DNA of 64,000 nucleotides, taken from the NCBI RefSeq assembly GCF_963583255.1, contig NC_084807.1:13477072-13541071 (forward strand), given 5' to 3'. How positions within the stretch are numbered: the stretch's first letter is position 1; each line of letters opens with the position of its first letter. The translations under genes were made by a program, and so were the position numbers. A model generated the notes under the pieces. The model saw nothing but the letters and a program-made list of their open reading frames with translations, ran no database searches and was not told where the DNA came from. Positions 20,821 to 32,245 of the stretch are shown here, in pieces. This DNA is from Pyrus communis. Its lineage: Eukaryota; Streptophyta; Magnoliopsida; Rosales; Rosaceae.

Positions 20821-23707
20821 TGATAGGAGCATATTCATGCGACTTAAATGGCTTGTTCTCGTGCATTTACGTTATGTTTCTTTAGTTATTTTAGTACTTT
20901 AAGCTATTTTCGTGTGTTTGTAGGTCCAAAGGGCTAAAGGAGCAAAAAGATGCATTTTGGAGACTTTTGGAGCACTTTTGGGCGAAGGATGGATAGCTTA
21001 TGCTTGGCGCCAAAATGTTGGACGAAATTGAAGACCAAAGTGTTGGAACCTTGTTCCCTTTAGTTTTAGGACATTTAAACCTTTCCAATTCCCTTATGCC
21101 GTGCATCTCCACCTTTCTCCCAAAACCATACACATGCATTCATTATTCATTCCCTCACATGCTCCCATTACTTATCATCACCACTTATCATTTATCGTAA
21201 CCACATATCATATCACTTATCACTTATCATAACCACTTATCATATCACTTATCATAATCACTTATCACTTATCATCATCACTTATCATATCACTTATCAC
21301 TTAACATGCACAAAACCTTGCAGCCACATGCATTCCCCTTTTGCACATGCTTTCCCATTTCATTATTCATTCACCTTAATCATTCCCTCACATGTTTTCC
21401 CAACCCATTGCAGCACATGCACATTCACCCTTCATTATTTCCATCCACATGCATTTATCATCATTCACCCAAGCTTTAATTCACATGCAAACACATTCAT
21501 ATCAGCCACATGCATCTCCCATCTCATTTCCAGATTGTCCCCTTGCACATGCAACCACTTATTCAAAGCACATGCACTTGTTCCTCTAACATTTCAGCCA
21601 CTTGCACTCCCATTCTCTCCCAAAACCGTGCACATGCCTTCTCCTTGCATTTCCAGCCATTCCACATGCTATTTCAGCCACATGCACTCATAATCATTCA
21701 ACCAACATGTGCACATGCAACCTAGCTGTCATGTTCCCCCCATTTCACCTATAAATACTCATTCATTCACACTCATTCATACACAATCCATTCACCACAG
21801 AAATAAGGCCTTTGTGCCAGAAATTCATCCATTCCAAACACTCTTCCATAAACTCATCCATTGCAGAAATGTAGACATCAAACCACCCTTGTGCCGTGCC
21901 TTCCCTATTAATCCAAACACCACTCCCCAAACCATTCACACCATCAAACTATCCTTAGACCTTGTGCTACAACAACGAGGAAGAGAAGAGTGCCTAAACG
22001 TTCATACAATTCAAGTTTGAGTTGTTGGAATGTTTAGGTGTTTCTTTGATTTCAATGTTTAAATTCAATTCTCTTTGTTTTGTACGTATGAGGAATGGAA
22101 GAGAAGAGTGCCTAAACGTTCATACAATTCAAGTTTGAGTTGTTGGAATGTTTAGGTGTTTCTTTGATTTCAAAGTTATGAGGAAATTCGAAATATATGT
22201 TTATGCTTACATTTTGATTTCATTACTTCTAATTGCGTTTCATAAGTTGTGATTCAATTTGTTTAACCGTTTGATTGATAACTTATTTATGTATGTTTAT
22301 TGAGAGTGCACGCTTAATTTTCATGCATGAATATGACGCTAGAATATAAGTGAGTTTCACCTAATAGTTACGAACTTATATTCACAAGTAGTGGAGGTTG
22401 CTTATAAACAATCGCGTTAAACGAATTCTTGGCATAAGTTTCATGCAATCATAGTAACGAATGCCTCGTCAACACTTATAATTTTCATAGAGCGTAATGA
22501 TTCTTGCTTGTACCTCTTCTATGCATTCATGTTGAGGACTTGTGGGGAATGTTTTGAATTGTCGCATGCATCATCCAATTCAATAACGTTAGGAAGATTT
22601 GAAGGTTAATTAGTGCATCACGGTTAACTTGGGGTGTTGAGAATTCATGGTTTATTGAAATGCAATTGGAAATCATTTTATTATGCAAGTGTAACATGTG
22701 TGGAGAAGAACCTTCTAGCTAGCATTCATCCATTCATTTCATCACATTCATATATACTATCTGTTTTAATTCGAATCTGTACATTTTAGTTTAATTTCAT
22801 CCAAAACCAATCCCCCTTTACTTTAATGTCCAATTTAGTTAGAAATACATTTAGTTTGTGTTTATGAGTGTTTTGATTCATTTTATTTCCCAATTTCGTC
22901 CATATTCACCAAAGTGCTCAAAACTGCCCAGAAAGTGATTTTAAGGCAGTTTTGAGTGTTTTGGGTGATGTTTGAGTCTTTTGGTTTGTTTTAATGTTTT
23001 AAGTGTTTAGTTTTACATTCTTTGAGTTAGAAAGTGTTTTAGTTTGTGTTTATGAGTGTTTTGATTCATTTTGTTACACAATTTCGTCCATATTCGCCAA
23101 AGTGCTCAAAACTGCCCAGAAAGTGATTTTAAGGCAGTTTTGAGTGTTTTGGGTGATGTTTGAGTCTTTTGGTTTGTTTTAATGTTTAAAGTGTTTAGTT
23201 TTACATTCTTTGAGTTAGAAAGTGTTTTAGTTTGTGTTTATGAGTGTTTTGATTCATTTTGTTACACAATTTCGTCCAAATTCACCAAAGTGCTCAAAAC
23301 TGCCCAGAAAGTGATTTTAAGGCAGTTTTGAGTGTTTTGGGTGATGTTTGAGTCTTTTGGTTTGTTTTAGTGTTTTAAAGTTTAGTTTTGCATTCTTTGA
23401 GTCTAGTATAGTGTTTTATATTGTGTTTTTACGTTTGAATCAAACCATAATCTTAAATTCGTCCAACATTGGGTTTAAGGTCAGAAACTGCCTAGTTAGT
23501 GTTTTTAGGCAGTTTTGAGTCTTTTGAACTTGTTTTGAGTCCTTTGAGTCTTTGTGAACGTTTTTAACTTTGTTTTTACGTTTTTGAGTCAAATCCAAGT
23601 GATTAACAATCCCTCCTAATCCCCGGTCCAGAACGATCCCTACTTATACATATACTACAATTTGACGAAAAGAGGGTTTAATTTATGCGCGTATAATTCT
23701 CGCACCA
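20821..23707 (+). repeat. 3' LTR of E2
   Basis: This is the near-identical partner of 13811-16697 and has the same length. It ends CTCGCACCA followed by the TSD CGACG. TATA box at 21750-21757. Confidence 0.95.
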
Positions 23708-23985
23708 CGACGCTTTCTCTGCTTTTCAGAAAACGCGTGCAGCTTTGTCAAAAGGAGCCGCATCCGCACTACTACGTGTCGTTCAGAAAGCAAAGGGGCG
23801 CCTGCTCAGAAATCGAAGGGGCGTCGTTCAGAAATCGAAGTGGCGCCACTATTTCAAAAAGCCGGATTTGCGGGATCAAAACGTTTGTCGACAAGGGTAA
23901 AAGAACAGTACCACCATTTGATATTATCTCTATATATGTCGACCTTCGTCTTTTATGGCAAGGCAAACCTGAAGAAAATGTCCAA
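23708..23985 (+). mobile_element. H internal fragment (b)
   Basis: It continues fragment (a) after E2. It aligns with E2 interior 18000-18243 but has its own pattern of the TTCAGAAATCGAAGGGGCG repeat (23776-23850). It is cut at 23985 by a solo LTR; TCCAA is the TSD. Confidence 0.85.
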
Positions 23986-26249
23986 TGATGCGATAATTAT
24001 ACGCACACAAATTAAACCCTCTTTTCGTCAAATTGTAGTATATGTATAAGTAGGGATCGTTCTAGACCGGGGATTAGGAGGGATTGTTAACCACTTGGAT
24101 TTGACTCAAAAACGTAAAAACACAATATGAAACACTATACTAGACTCAAGGAAAGCAAAACTAAACTTTAAAACACTAAAACAAACCAAAAGACTCAAAA
24201 CAGCACCAAAACACTCAAAACTGCCTAAAAATCACTTTCTGGGCAGTTTTGAGCACCTTGAGTACTTTGGACGAATTTGAGAAACAAAATGAATCAAAAC
24301 ACTTATAAACACAAACTAAATGTATTTCTAACTAATCTAACACTTTAAAAGAAATGGGAGATTGGTTTTGAATGAAACTTGAAATAAAAACAGAAACTTG
24401 GAAACAAACAGATTGTAAATTAAAGCATAAGGAAATGAAGTAAACACAAGATGAATGAATCAACAACTAATAAAATAAGAGAGTACCAATGAAGATGAAG
24501 CTAGAGATTCGATTTCACCATTGCTAAGCCAAGTCCATGCTTGTTAAGTCAGATTATACTCATTCATCTACCTATTTCTTGGGTTTGTTTCACTTAGATA
24601 TGATCAGCCATATGATGTGTGGATTTGATCAAATGTCTCTAATTATGAGCCTAATTGTGATGTGCAACTTTGGTTCCTAATCAAGACTATGTAGTGCACA
24701 AGAAACTTTCACAAAACCAAAGGGAACACTCGGCAGGATGTTTGCAAAACATTCCCTTCATTCATTCACATATCTACCAAGATTATGCATGATGTGTGCT
24801 TTAATCTTGGCTAAACAACCTGTGGTTAATTCAAATGATGATCAAGCATTAAAATCAACACACTAAGTCACAATTAAATCGGAGAATGAAGCAAGAACTA
24901 GATAGATAAAATGAGAATTCCGAATTAACTACATGGCAAACTTTGCAAGGCTACATCGAATCCCTAGAGGAGGATTAGTTACAATTCATGTTTGCAAAGG
25001 ATTTAACATAAAAATATAAAACATGAATGAACATAGAATTAATAAGAAGAAAGAACCCTTGAAGCAAAACTGATGTAGAATCAAAGAAACACCTAAACAT
25101 TCCAACAACTCAAACTTGAATTGTATGAACGTTTAGGCCCTCTTATCTTCCTCTTCGTCGTAGCACAAGGTCTAAGGGATGTTGTTGGTGTGTTGAATGG
25201 ATTGGGGAATTATGGAAATGGAAGGATGATGTTTGGATTGTAAGGGAGAGTCACGGCACAAAGGGGGGTTTATGGTCTACATTTCTGCAATGGATGAAGT
25301 GTATGAATGGAATGGATGGACTTTGTGAAGGGCATGGCCCCAAGGGACCAATTTCTGTTGTGAAATGAATTGTGGATCAATGAGAATGAATGAATGAGTA
25401 TTTATAGGTGAAATGGGGGGACATGACAGCTAGGTTGCATGTGCTAATGTTTGTGTGTGCATGTGAAATCTGGAATTGCATGTGTGTTGAATGTGAAAGC
25501 ATGTGCAATGAATGTGTGGTGCAATGATGAAGGAATAATCTGAAAATGCAAGGTGAAATGAAGTGGAATGACAATGGCATGTGGAATGAATGATTTCTTG
25601 GTGAGGGGATGCATGTGTTGATTAAAGGGGAAATGAAAATCTGAAATGGGATAGCATGTGGGTGGAAATGCATGTGGGTGAATGTTTAAAGTGCATGTGC
25701 AATGTTTTAAAGGATGGAATGATGGAGGAACAAGTGCATGTGAATGCATGGTGATAGCATGTGCACGGTTTTGGTTGGAATGATGGCAGATTGTGAAAAC
25801 ATGTGAATGCATGTGTTTGATGAATGATAAGTGGTGAATGATATGATAAGTGATAAGTGGTGAATGATAAGTGATGAATGATAAGTGGTGAATGATAAGT
25901 GATATGATATGTGATTATGATAAGTAATGGGAGCATGTGTATGGTTTTGGGAGAAAGGTGGAGATGCACGGCATAAGGGAATTGGAAAGGTTTAAATGTC
26001 CTAAAACTAAAGGGAACAAAGTTCCAACACTTTGGTCTTCAATTTCGTCCAACATTTTGGCGCCAAGCATAAGCTATCCATCCTTAGCCCAAAAGTGCTC
26101 CAAAAGTCTCCAAAATGCATCGTTTTGCTCCTTTAACCCTTTGGACCTACAAACACACGAAAATAGCTTAAAGGACTAAAATAACTAAAGAAACATAACG
26201 TAAATGCACGAGAACAAGCCATTTAAGTCGCATGAATATGCTCCTATCA
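23986..26249 (-). mobile_element. Solo LTR 1 (minus), mosaic
   Basis: A lone LTR of 2264 bp is flanked by TCCAA on both sides (23981-23985 and 26250-26254), with no PBS, PPT or internal sequence. This is the product expected from recombination between the two LTRs of one element. Its U3 has the TGATAGGAGCATATTCATGC start. TATA box 25399-25406 (minus). The block 24437-25078 is unlike most other LTRs here and recurs only in the S LTR (59738-60375). Confidence 0.93.
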
Positions 26250-28532
26250 TCCAACTCTTCCGCACCTCTGAGGGCGCTCTCCCAGCAACGCCTTTTGAAA
26301 TACTCAATTTTTTCTCCCCCAAAGAAGATACCAGAAACCTGGAGTACAAATAAGGCAGAAGGAAACGGTCAATCGAAGCATGTGGAGACAACCACAACAA
26401 ATACATGTGCTGCTTCATTCGCCGTTTCTTCAAAAGCAAAGGTATCTCATATCATCAAGGTCTAAAGCAAAAGTATCTCATATCATGCTCTTTCCCTGTC
26501 CTTTTCTTTGTCCTTGTTCTTACTCGCATGGCAAAGTGAAAGAAGCAATCAGCCGGCACTTGGAGTCAGTCTTCCGATCTGGAGCCAACTGCCTGGAATT
26601 TGTTCCTGATTGCTTACCTAGCGTTGCTCTCGAGTAGTCATCTTCAACGGTTGATACACTTCCAGAGAAGGGACCACTTCTGCAAAGGGGAGCGAGTAAG
26701 GCAAGTGAAAATGATACATTGAAGCATGTGGAGACAAACATAGGCTGAGTTATACTCCAACCCTTTTCAATACGAATTGGAAAGATTGAACAAAGAAACA
26801 GACCAAAGGAGTAAGCTCAGACCTTCGGGGGAGACCAAAAGAATCCTGCTGCCCATTTCAGGAGTAGCACAAAGGAAAATCAACGATGGGAGGAACCCCT
26901 GTGGAATCAACAACATCAAGCCTCAGTGCAATCAACAAGGAGAAGATGGAATTTACATTCCACAACCAGATTTGCGTCTCTAAACTCTTCTCTTTGTTAT
27001 TTACATTATGCCATGTTTAGTATGTTTCGTTGCTGTTTTTATGTTTACTTTTGTTTGGTGTGATTTGAAGCTTAAAACATTGAGGACAATGTTTGATTTA
27101 AGTGTGGGGGGGGGGGGGTAACTAATGTTGTTGATACAAATTCGTGAGATTTTATCACCCATAACTTCAAATGTTGTTCCTTGCTGTTTTAAGGTGTTTT
27201 TAAGTTATTTTAGAGTGTTTTAGTATGTTTTGTTTTTATAACTCCGAAAATCACATAAAAATTTGAAAAACATGTTTTAAAAAGCCTAAAAAGAGTGTTT
27301 TGAGTCGTTTTTGTGTGTTTGTGTCTTAGGGTACCTTCCAACACAATGATAAGGATTTGGTTTGATTTACTCTTGGTATATGCTTGGTTATGGTTATAAT
27401 GTATGACTTCACATGCAATCATAAAAGAAAATTTCGTTTTTGTAACATGCTTGAAGGAAGGAACTCAAACAAACACTACAACCCTGTGAAACTCGAGCCA
27501 TTACCTTCTTTGGAGAGTTATTTTCTGTGATTCTTTGTTTTCTAAAGTTGTTGCATGATCTCATTATTCCTTGCTTGGTTGCTACTTAGAATGCAATTGT
27601 ATCATGATAGAACTAAATACTAGAACTTATATCCGTTTCATTCAAAGCATGACATTGAATTGCATAACATATATCAAGATGAAGTTGTGTAGTTGCCACC
27701 ATAGCCAAATAGCCTTACTTCCCATATTTCGTATATATTAGTTTTAACCCTGTTGAGCCTCGTTTAGCCTATTTTCTTTGCTAACCACATCACCCCTTAC
27801 CTAGCCTAGTATAGGACAGTCCACACCCTTGTTCTTAAAAGATAGTGAGCATGACTTAAATGAATTCCTTTTGAGTACATTATGAAAGAAAATGAGTGTG
27901 GGGGAGAGAATGTTTTGTTCTTAAGTGTTTATGTATGTTTTGAGAGTCAAAAGAAAAGGAAAAAAAAAAATTGTGAAAAACATATGAAAAAGAAAAACAG
28001 AAAATAAAAGAAAGAAAGGAAAAAGAGCTTGTTCCCCCTTGTTGTTCAAAAGATTGAGTTTTCATTCAAAAGTGAATTCTACGTTAATTCAAATGCTTTG
28101 CTCACTATTGCTTTAAGAATGTTTGTTTATCCTTCACCTTTCATTGTTAGCCAATACCCTAGCCCCGTTACACCCCTTTGACTTCTATCTTGATCGTTAT
28201 GTGTTCAATAATGTGGAGTTTGGAATTGATATGAGCTTATGGAATCACTGGTTCTCGTTCTAAGTAGTGGCATTCCATTCATGAGATCAAGGCATGTTAC
28301 TACATTCAAAATATAGTTTTAAATGCTTAATTGTGAATTAGTATGTGGTGACTATGATTAAGTATGTACTTAAGTGTAAAGATAACCAAAATCTGTGGGA
28401 ATAATGATTTTTAACATGTCATGTGCATTGGAAATCCCTGAGACGATTGTTGGAAGGTGTAGGTTGTGTTTTGTTCGTTTTGTTTTGTTTTTGGTTTCTT
28501 TTGTTTTGTTTTGCTCGAGGACTAGCAAAAGC
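26250..28532 (+). mobile_element. H internal fragment (c) and 3' non-coding region
   Basis: It resumes H after solo LTR 1 and aligns with E2 18239-20804. The exon-like block on the minus strand is at about 26637-26700. A long G-run PPT-like motif occurs at about 27105-27119 and another near 27895-27906. No gene is supported. H has lost some of the 3' region relative to E2 (around 28050 and 28290). Confidence 0.85.
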
Positions 28533-28548
28533 TAAGTGTGGGGGAATT
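28533..28548 (+). promoter_or_regulatory. Polypurine tract of H
   Basis: TAAGTGTGGGGGAATT immediately precedes the LTR at 28549, identical to that of Y1. Confidence 0.85.
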
Positions 28549-30786
28549 TGATAGGAGCATATTTAGGCGACTTACTTAGCTTGTTTTCGTGCATTTATAT
28601 TGTTAATTCATAGTTGTTTTTGGCGTTTAAGCCATTTTCGTGTGTTTTTAGGTTCATGTGGCTAAGGAAGCAAAAAGATGCATTTTGGAGCATTTTGGAG
28701 CAAAATTGGACTTGGAAGGGATAACTTATACTTGGAGCAAAAGGAATGGACGAAATTGAAGAGTTGATGTCACAAGGATTCCTACTTGAAGTAGCCACAC
28801 ACCTTCCACATTTCAGCCACATGCACTTGTTCCTCCATCATTGCACCAACAACAACCAAACATGCACTCCCTTTAATCACATGCATAAATCAGCCACATG
28901 CATCTCCCATCACCATATCAGATTTCCATCATATTCACATGCATTCCATCCTTTAAAACATTGCACATGCACTCCCTTTAATTAATTAAGCCACATGCAC
29001 TCCCATCCATTTCATCATTGCAGCCAACACATGCTTTCACATGCATTTTCAGATTGTCCCCTTGCACATGCAGCCACATATTCATTGCACATGCAATTCC
29101 AACCCACATGCATCCTTTAATCATTCAAACATGCAGCCACATTCCCTCCTAGCTGTCATGTTCCCCCCATTTCACCTATAAATAAGCATCCATTGCATTC
29201 ATTCTAATTCAATTCGTCCATATTCAGAAAATCATCCAAAACACCACCAGAAATCATCCGTGAGTTTCCCTACTAATCCAAACACCACTCCAACCACTCC
29301 CCATCCCTCCAAAACACTTCACACTATCCCAAAACTCACCTTAGACCTTGTGATACAACAACGAGGAAGATAAGAGTGCCTAAACGTTCATACAATTCAA
29401 GTTTGAGTTGTTGGAATGTTTAGGTGTTTCTTTGATTTCAATGTTTAAATTCAATTCTCTTTGTTTTGTACGTATGAGGAATGGAAGAGAAGAGTGCCTA
29501 AACGTTCATACAATTCAAGTTTGAGTTGTTGGAATGTTTAGGTGTTTCTTTGATTTCAAAGTTATGAGGAACTAAACCCCCCTTGGCTAGGGGGGGATTC
29601 GAAATAAATGTTTATGCTTGCATTTTGATTTGATTACTTCTAATTGCGTTTCATAAGTTGTGGATTCAATTTGTTTAACTATTTGATTGATAACTTATTT
29701 ATGTATGTTTATTGAGAGTGCACACTTAATTTTCATGCATGAATTTGACGCTAGAATATAAGTGAGTTTCACCTAATAGTTACAAACTTATATTCACAAG
29801 TAGTGGAGGTTGCTTATAAACAATCGCGTTAAACGAATTCTTGGCATAAGTTTCATGCAATCATAGTAACGAATGCCCCGTCAACACTTATAATTTTCAT
29901 AGAGCGTAATGATTCTTGCTTGTATCTCTATTATGCAATCATGTAGGGGACTTGTGGGGAATGTTTTGGGTTGTCGTATGCAATCATCCAATTCAATAAC
30001 GTTAGGAAGATTTGAAGGTTAATTAGTGCATCACGGTTAACTTGGGGTGTTGAGAATTAATGATTTATTGAAATGCAATTGGAAATCATTTTATTATGCA
30101 AGTATAACATGTATGGAGATGAACCCCTTAGCCATTCTATCATCCATTCATTCCATTCCATCAAATTCGTTTTACAATCTGTTTAGTTTATTAACTTGTT
30201 TTGTTATTTCAATTTTCGAATAAATCTAAATCCCCCATTACTTTAATGTCCAATTTAGTTAGAAATCAATTTAGTTTGTACTTTTAAGTGTTTTGATTCA
30301 TTTTATTTCCCAATTTCGTCCAGATTCACCAAAGTGCTCAAAACTGCCCAGAAAGTGATTTTAAGGCAGTTTTGAGTGTTTTGGGTGATGTTTGAGTCTT
30401 TTGGTTTGTTTTAATGTTTTAAGTGTTTAGTTTTACATTCTTTGAGTTAGTTTAGTGTTTTATATTGTGTTTTTACGTTCTTGAGTCAAGTTATTACTTA
30501 ATTTCGTCCAAATTTGTGTTTGTGCTCAAATCTGCCCAGAAAGTGGTTTTTAGGCAGATTTGAGTGTGTTTGTGTTGTTTTGAGTCTTTTGGTTTGTCTT
30601 AGTGTTTTAAAGTTTAGTTTTGCATTCTTTGAGTCTAGTATAGTGTTTCATATTGTTATTTTACGTTTTTGAGTCAAATCCAAGTGATTAACAATCCCTC
30701 CTAATCCCCGGTCCAGAACGATCCCTACTTATACTACAATTTGACGAAAAGAGGGTTTAATTTATGCGCGTATAATTCTCGCATCA
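28549..30786 (+). repeat. 3' LTR of H
   Basis: The LTR has 2238 bp from TGATAGGAGC to CTCGCATCA. Its first part resembles the Y1 LTR (ATATTTAGGCGACTTACTT) while the leader resembles that of E2 and A, so it is mosaic. TATA box at 29177-29184. Hairpins 30337-30376 (AACTGCC type) and 30525-30564 (ATCTGCC type). The right flank begins ATGTG; the left partner is outside the window. Confidence 0.92.
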
Positions 30787-31244
30787 ATGTGCAATGAATA
30801 TGTGGCTGCATGTGCAAGGGGACAATCTGAAAATGCATGTGAAAGCATGTGTTGGCTGCAATGATGAAATGGATGGGAGTGCATGTGGCTTAATTAATTA
30901 AAGGGAGTGCATGTGCAATGTTTTAAAGGATGGAATGCATGTGAATATGATGGAAATCTGATATGGTGATGGGAGATGCATGTGGCTGATTTATGCATGT
31001 GAATGCATGTGGCTGCAATGGATTAGGAATCCTTCAATTTCGTCCATTCCTTTTGCTCCAAACATAAGCTATCCATTCCAAGTCCAATTTCGCTCCAAAA
31101 TGCTCCAAAATGCATCTTTTTGCTTCCTTAGCCACATGAACCTAAAAACACACGAAAATGGCTTAAAAGCCAAAAACAACTATGAATTAACAATATAAAT
31201 GCACGAAAACAAGCTAAGTAAGTCGCCTAAATATGCTCCTATCA
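30787..31244 (-). mobile_element. LTR fragment K (minus), target of H
   Basis: This U3 segment with TGCATGTGGCTG repeats ends in CTCCTATCA, the standard LTR start on the minus strand. It matches R (about 50643-50870) closely. Its other part must lie left of the window because H was inserted into it. Confidence 0.85.
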
Positions 31245-31690
31245 GACACCTATCTATGGTGTCAAAATTTTTGATGTTTGGGGTATTGATTTTATGGGTC
31301 GTATATATTTTACTTCATCTCATGGTTTCCTATATATTTTACTTGCGGTTGATTATGTGCCGAAATGGGTGGAAGCAAAAGCCACATGTACTACTGATTC
31401 CAAAGTGGTTGCAAATTTTGTCAAAACTAACATATTTGCTAGATTTGGAATGCCAAGAGTTCTTATAAGCGATAGACGTTCCCATTTTTGCAATCACACC
31501 ATTGAAGCATTGCTTAAGAAATATAACGTCACACATAATGTGGCAACACCTTATCATCCTCAAACAAGTGGGCAAGCCAAGGTTTCTAATCGGGAAATCA
31601 AGTAGATTTTGGAGAAGGCCGTTAGGCCAAACCGGAAGGATTGGAGCTTGCATTTGAAAGATGCATTGTGGGCATATCGTACGGCCTACA
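31245..31690 (+). pseudogene. M: integrase fragment of a Ty3/gypsy element
   Basis: The translation resembles Y1 integrase from just before the first catalytic Asp ([10 protein letters not shown]) through the VLISD and [10 protein letters not shown] regions to AYRTAY. It is broken: a frame change near 31290, the second-Asp motif reads ISDRRSHF, the Glu position reads QAKVSN (Glu to Lys), and a TAG follows REIK near 31603. It is bounded on the left by LTR K and on the right by an inverted LTR end. It cannot be part of N because it lies before the N gag. Confidence 0.85.
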
Positions 31691-32087
31691 TGATATGAAA
31701 ATTAACTTGACACACAAATTAAACCCTATTTGTGACAATTGTAGTAGATGTGTAAGTAGGGATCATTCTAGACCGGGGATTAACTAGGAATGCTAATCAA
31801 TACAAATAAGACTCAAAAACACTAAACTAGACTCCATAGACTCAAAACTAACTTAAGACACTTAAAACAGCAACCAACAATCAAAAAGACTCAATTCTAG
31901 ACCTAACAAGTGATTTGGACGAAAATAGAACTTAACTTGACTCAAAAGACTCAAAGAAAACAGATTTTGACTCAAATAACAAGACTAAATGAAAGGGGGA
32001 TTGTTTTTGACGAATTTAAAACTTAAAACAAAAACTTTGTAGAAAACACTTTGTAAAAATGAAATTAGGTGAATTAAATAGGTGAAA
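31691..32087 (-). mobile_element. Truncated LTR end, inverted beside the N primer site
   Basis: About 397 bp match the outer (U5) end of the Q LTR at 51228-51625, including CTTGACACACAAATTAAACC and ACCGGGGATTAACTAGG. The sequence stops at 32087 without reaching the rest of the LTR and is in the opposite orientation to N. It starts cleanly at the LTR terminus TGATATGAAA after M. Confidence 0.8.
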
Positions 32088-32120
32088 TTAGTATTCCCGC
32101 GTGACAGGCGGGAATACTAA
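32088..32120 (-). other. Fold-back copy of the tRNA-Asp(GUC) anticodon arm
   Basis: The arms TTAGTATTCCCGC and GCGGGAATACTAA are perfect 13-bp complements around 7 nt. On the minus strand the centre reads CCCGCCTGTCACGCGGG, which is the anticodon stem-loop of tRNA-Asp with anticodon GTC. The TTAGTATT on one side is the normal tRNA sequence before that stem; the other side is its mirror copy. It lies next to the PBS for the same tRNA. It is not a functional tRNA gene because the acceptor and T arms are missing. Confidence 0.75.
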
Positions 32121-32124
32121 ATTT

Positions 32125-32165
32125 TGGCGCCGTTGCCGGGGATTAGCAACTTTGCTAATCCCTTG
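32125..32165 (+). promoter_or_regulatory. Primer-binding site and hairpin of N
   Basis: TGGCGCCGTTGCCGGGGA at 32125-32142 matches tRNA-Asp. It runs into the hairpin GGGATTAGCAA / TTGCTAATCCC. There is no normal 5' LTR to its left. Confidence 0.9.
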
Positions 32166-32245
32166 TTAATTCTTTTATTTCTTTTTCATAGATTTTCGTT
32201 CTAGTTACTGACCTTATTTTTGTTTTTGTTTCTAGGTCCTAGTTT

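Larger units (their letters stand above)
13811..23707 (+). mobile_element. E2: young non-autonomous LTR element carrying an antisense ORF
   Basis: The element is 9,897 bp, + strand, TSD CGACG (13806-13810 and 23708-23712). LTRs 13811-16697 and 20821-23707 are both 2887 bp; I noticed only two differences (near 14542/21552 and 16096/23106). It keeps the PBS, the first 14 codons of gag, the sequence that normally follows pol, and the 3' region with PPT. Nearly all of gag-pol is gone. In its place is a segment with an antisense ORF (17010-17717). It is a large retrotransposon derivative (LARD-like) inserted into its relative H. Confidence 0.93.

Noticed and set aside
32088..32120. Possible tRNA-Asp gene
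   Set aside because: Only the anticodon arm and adjoining bases are present, mirrored in a palindrome; acceptor, D and T arms are lacking.
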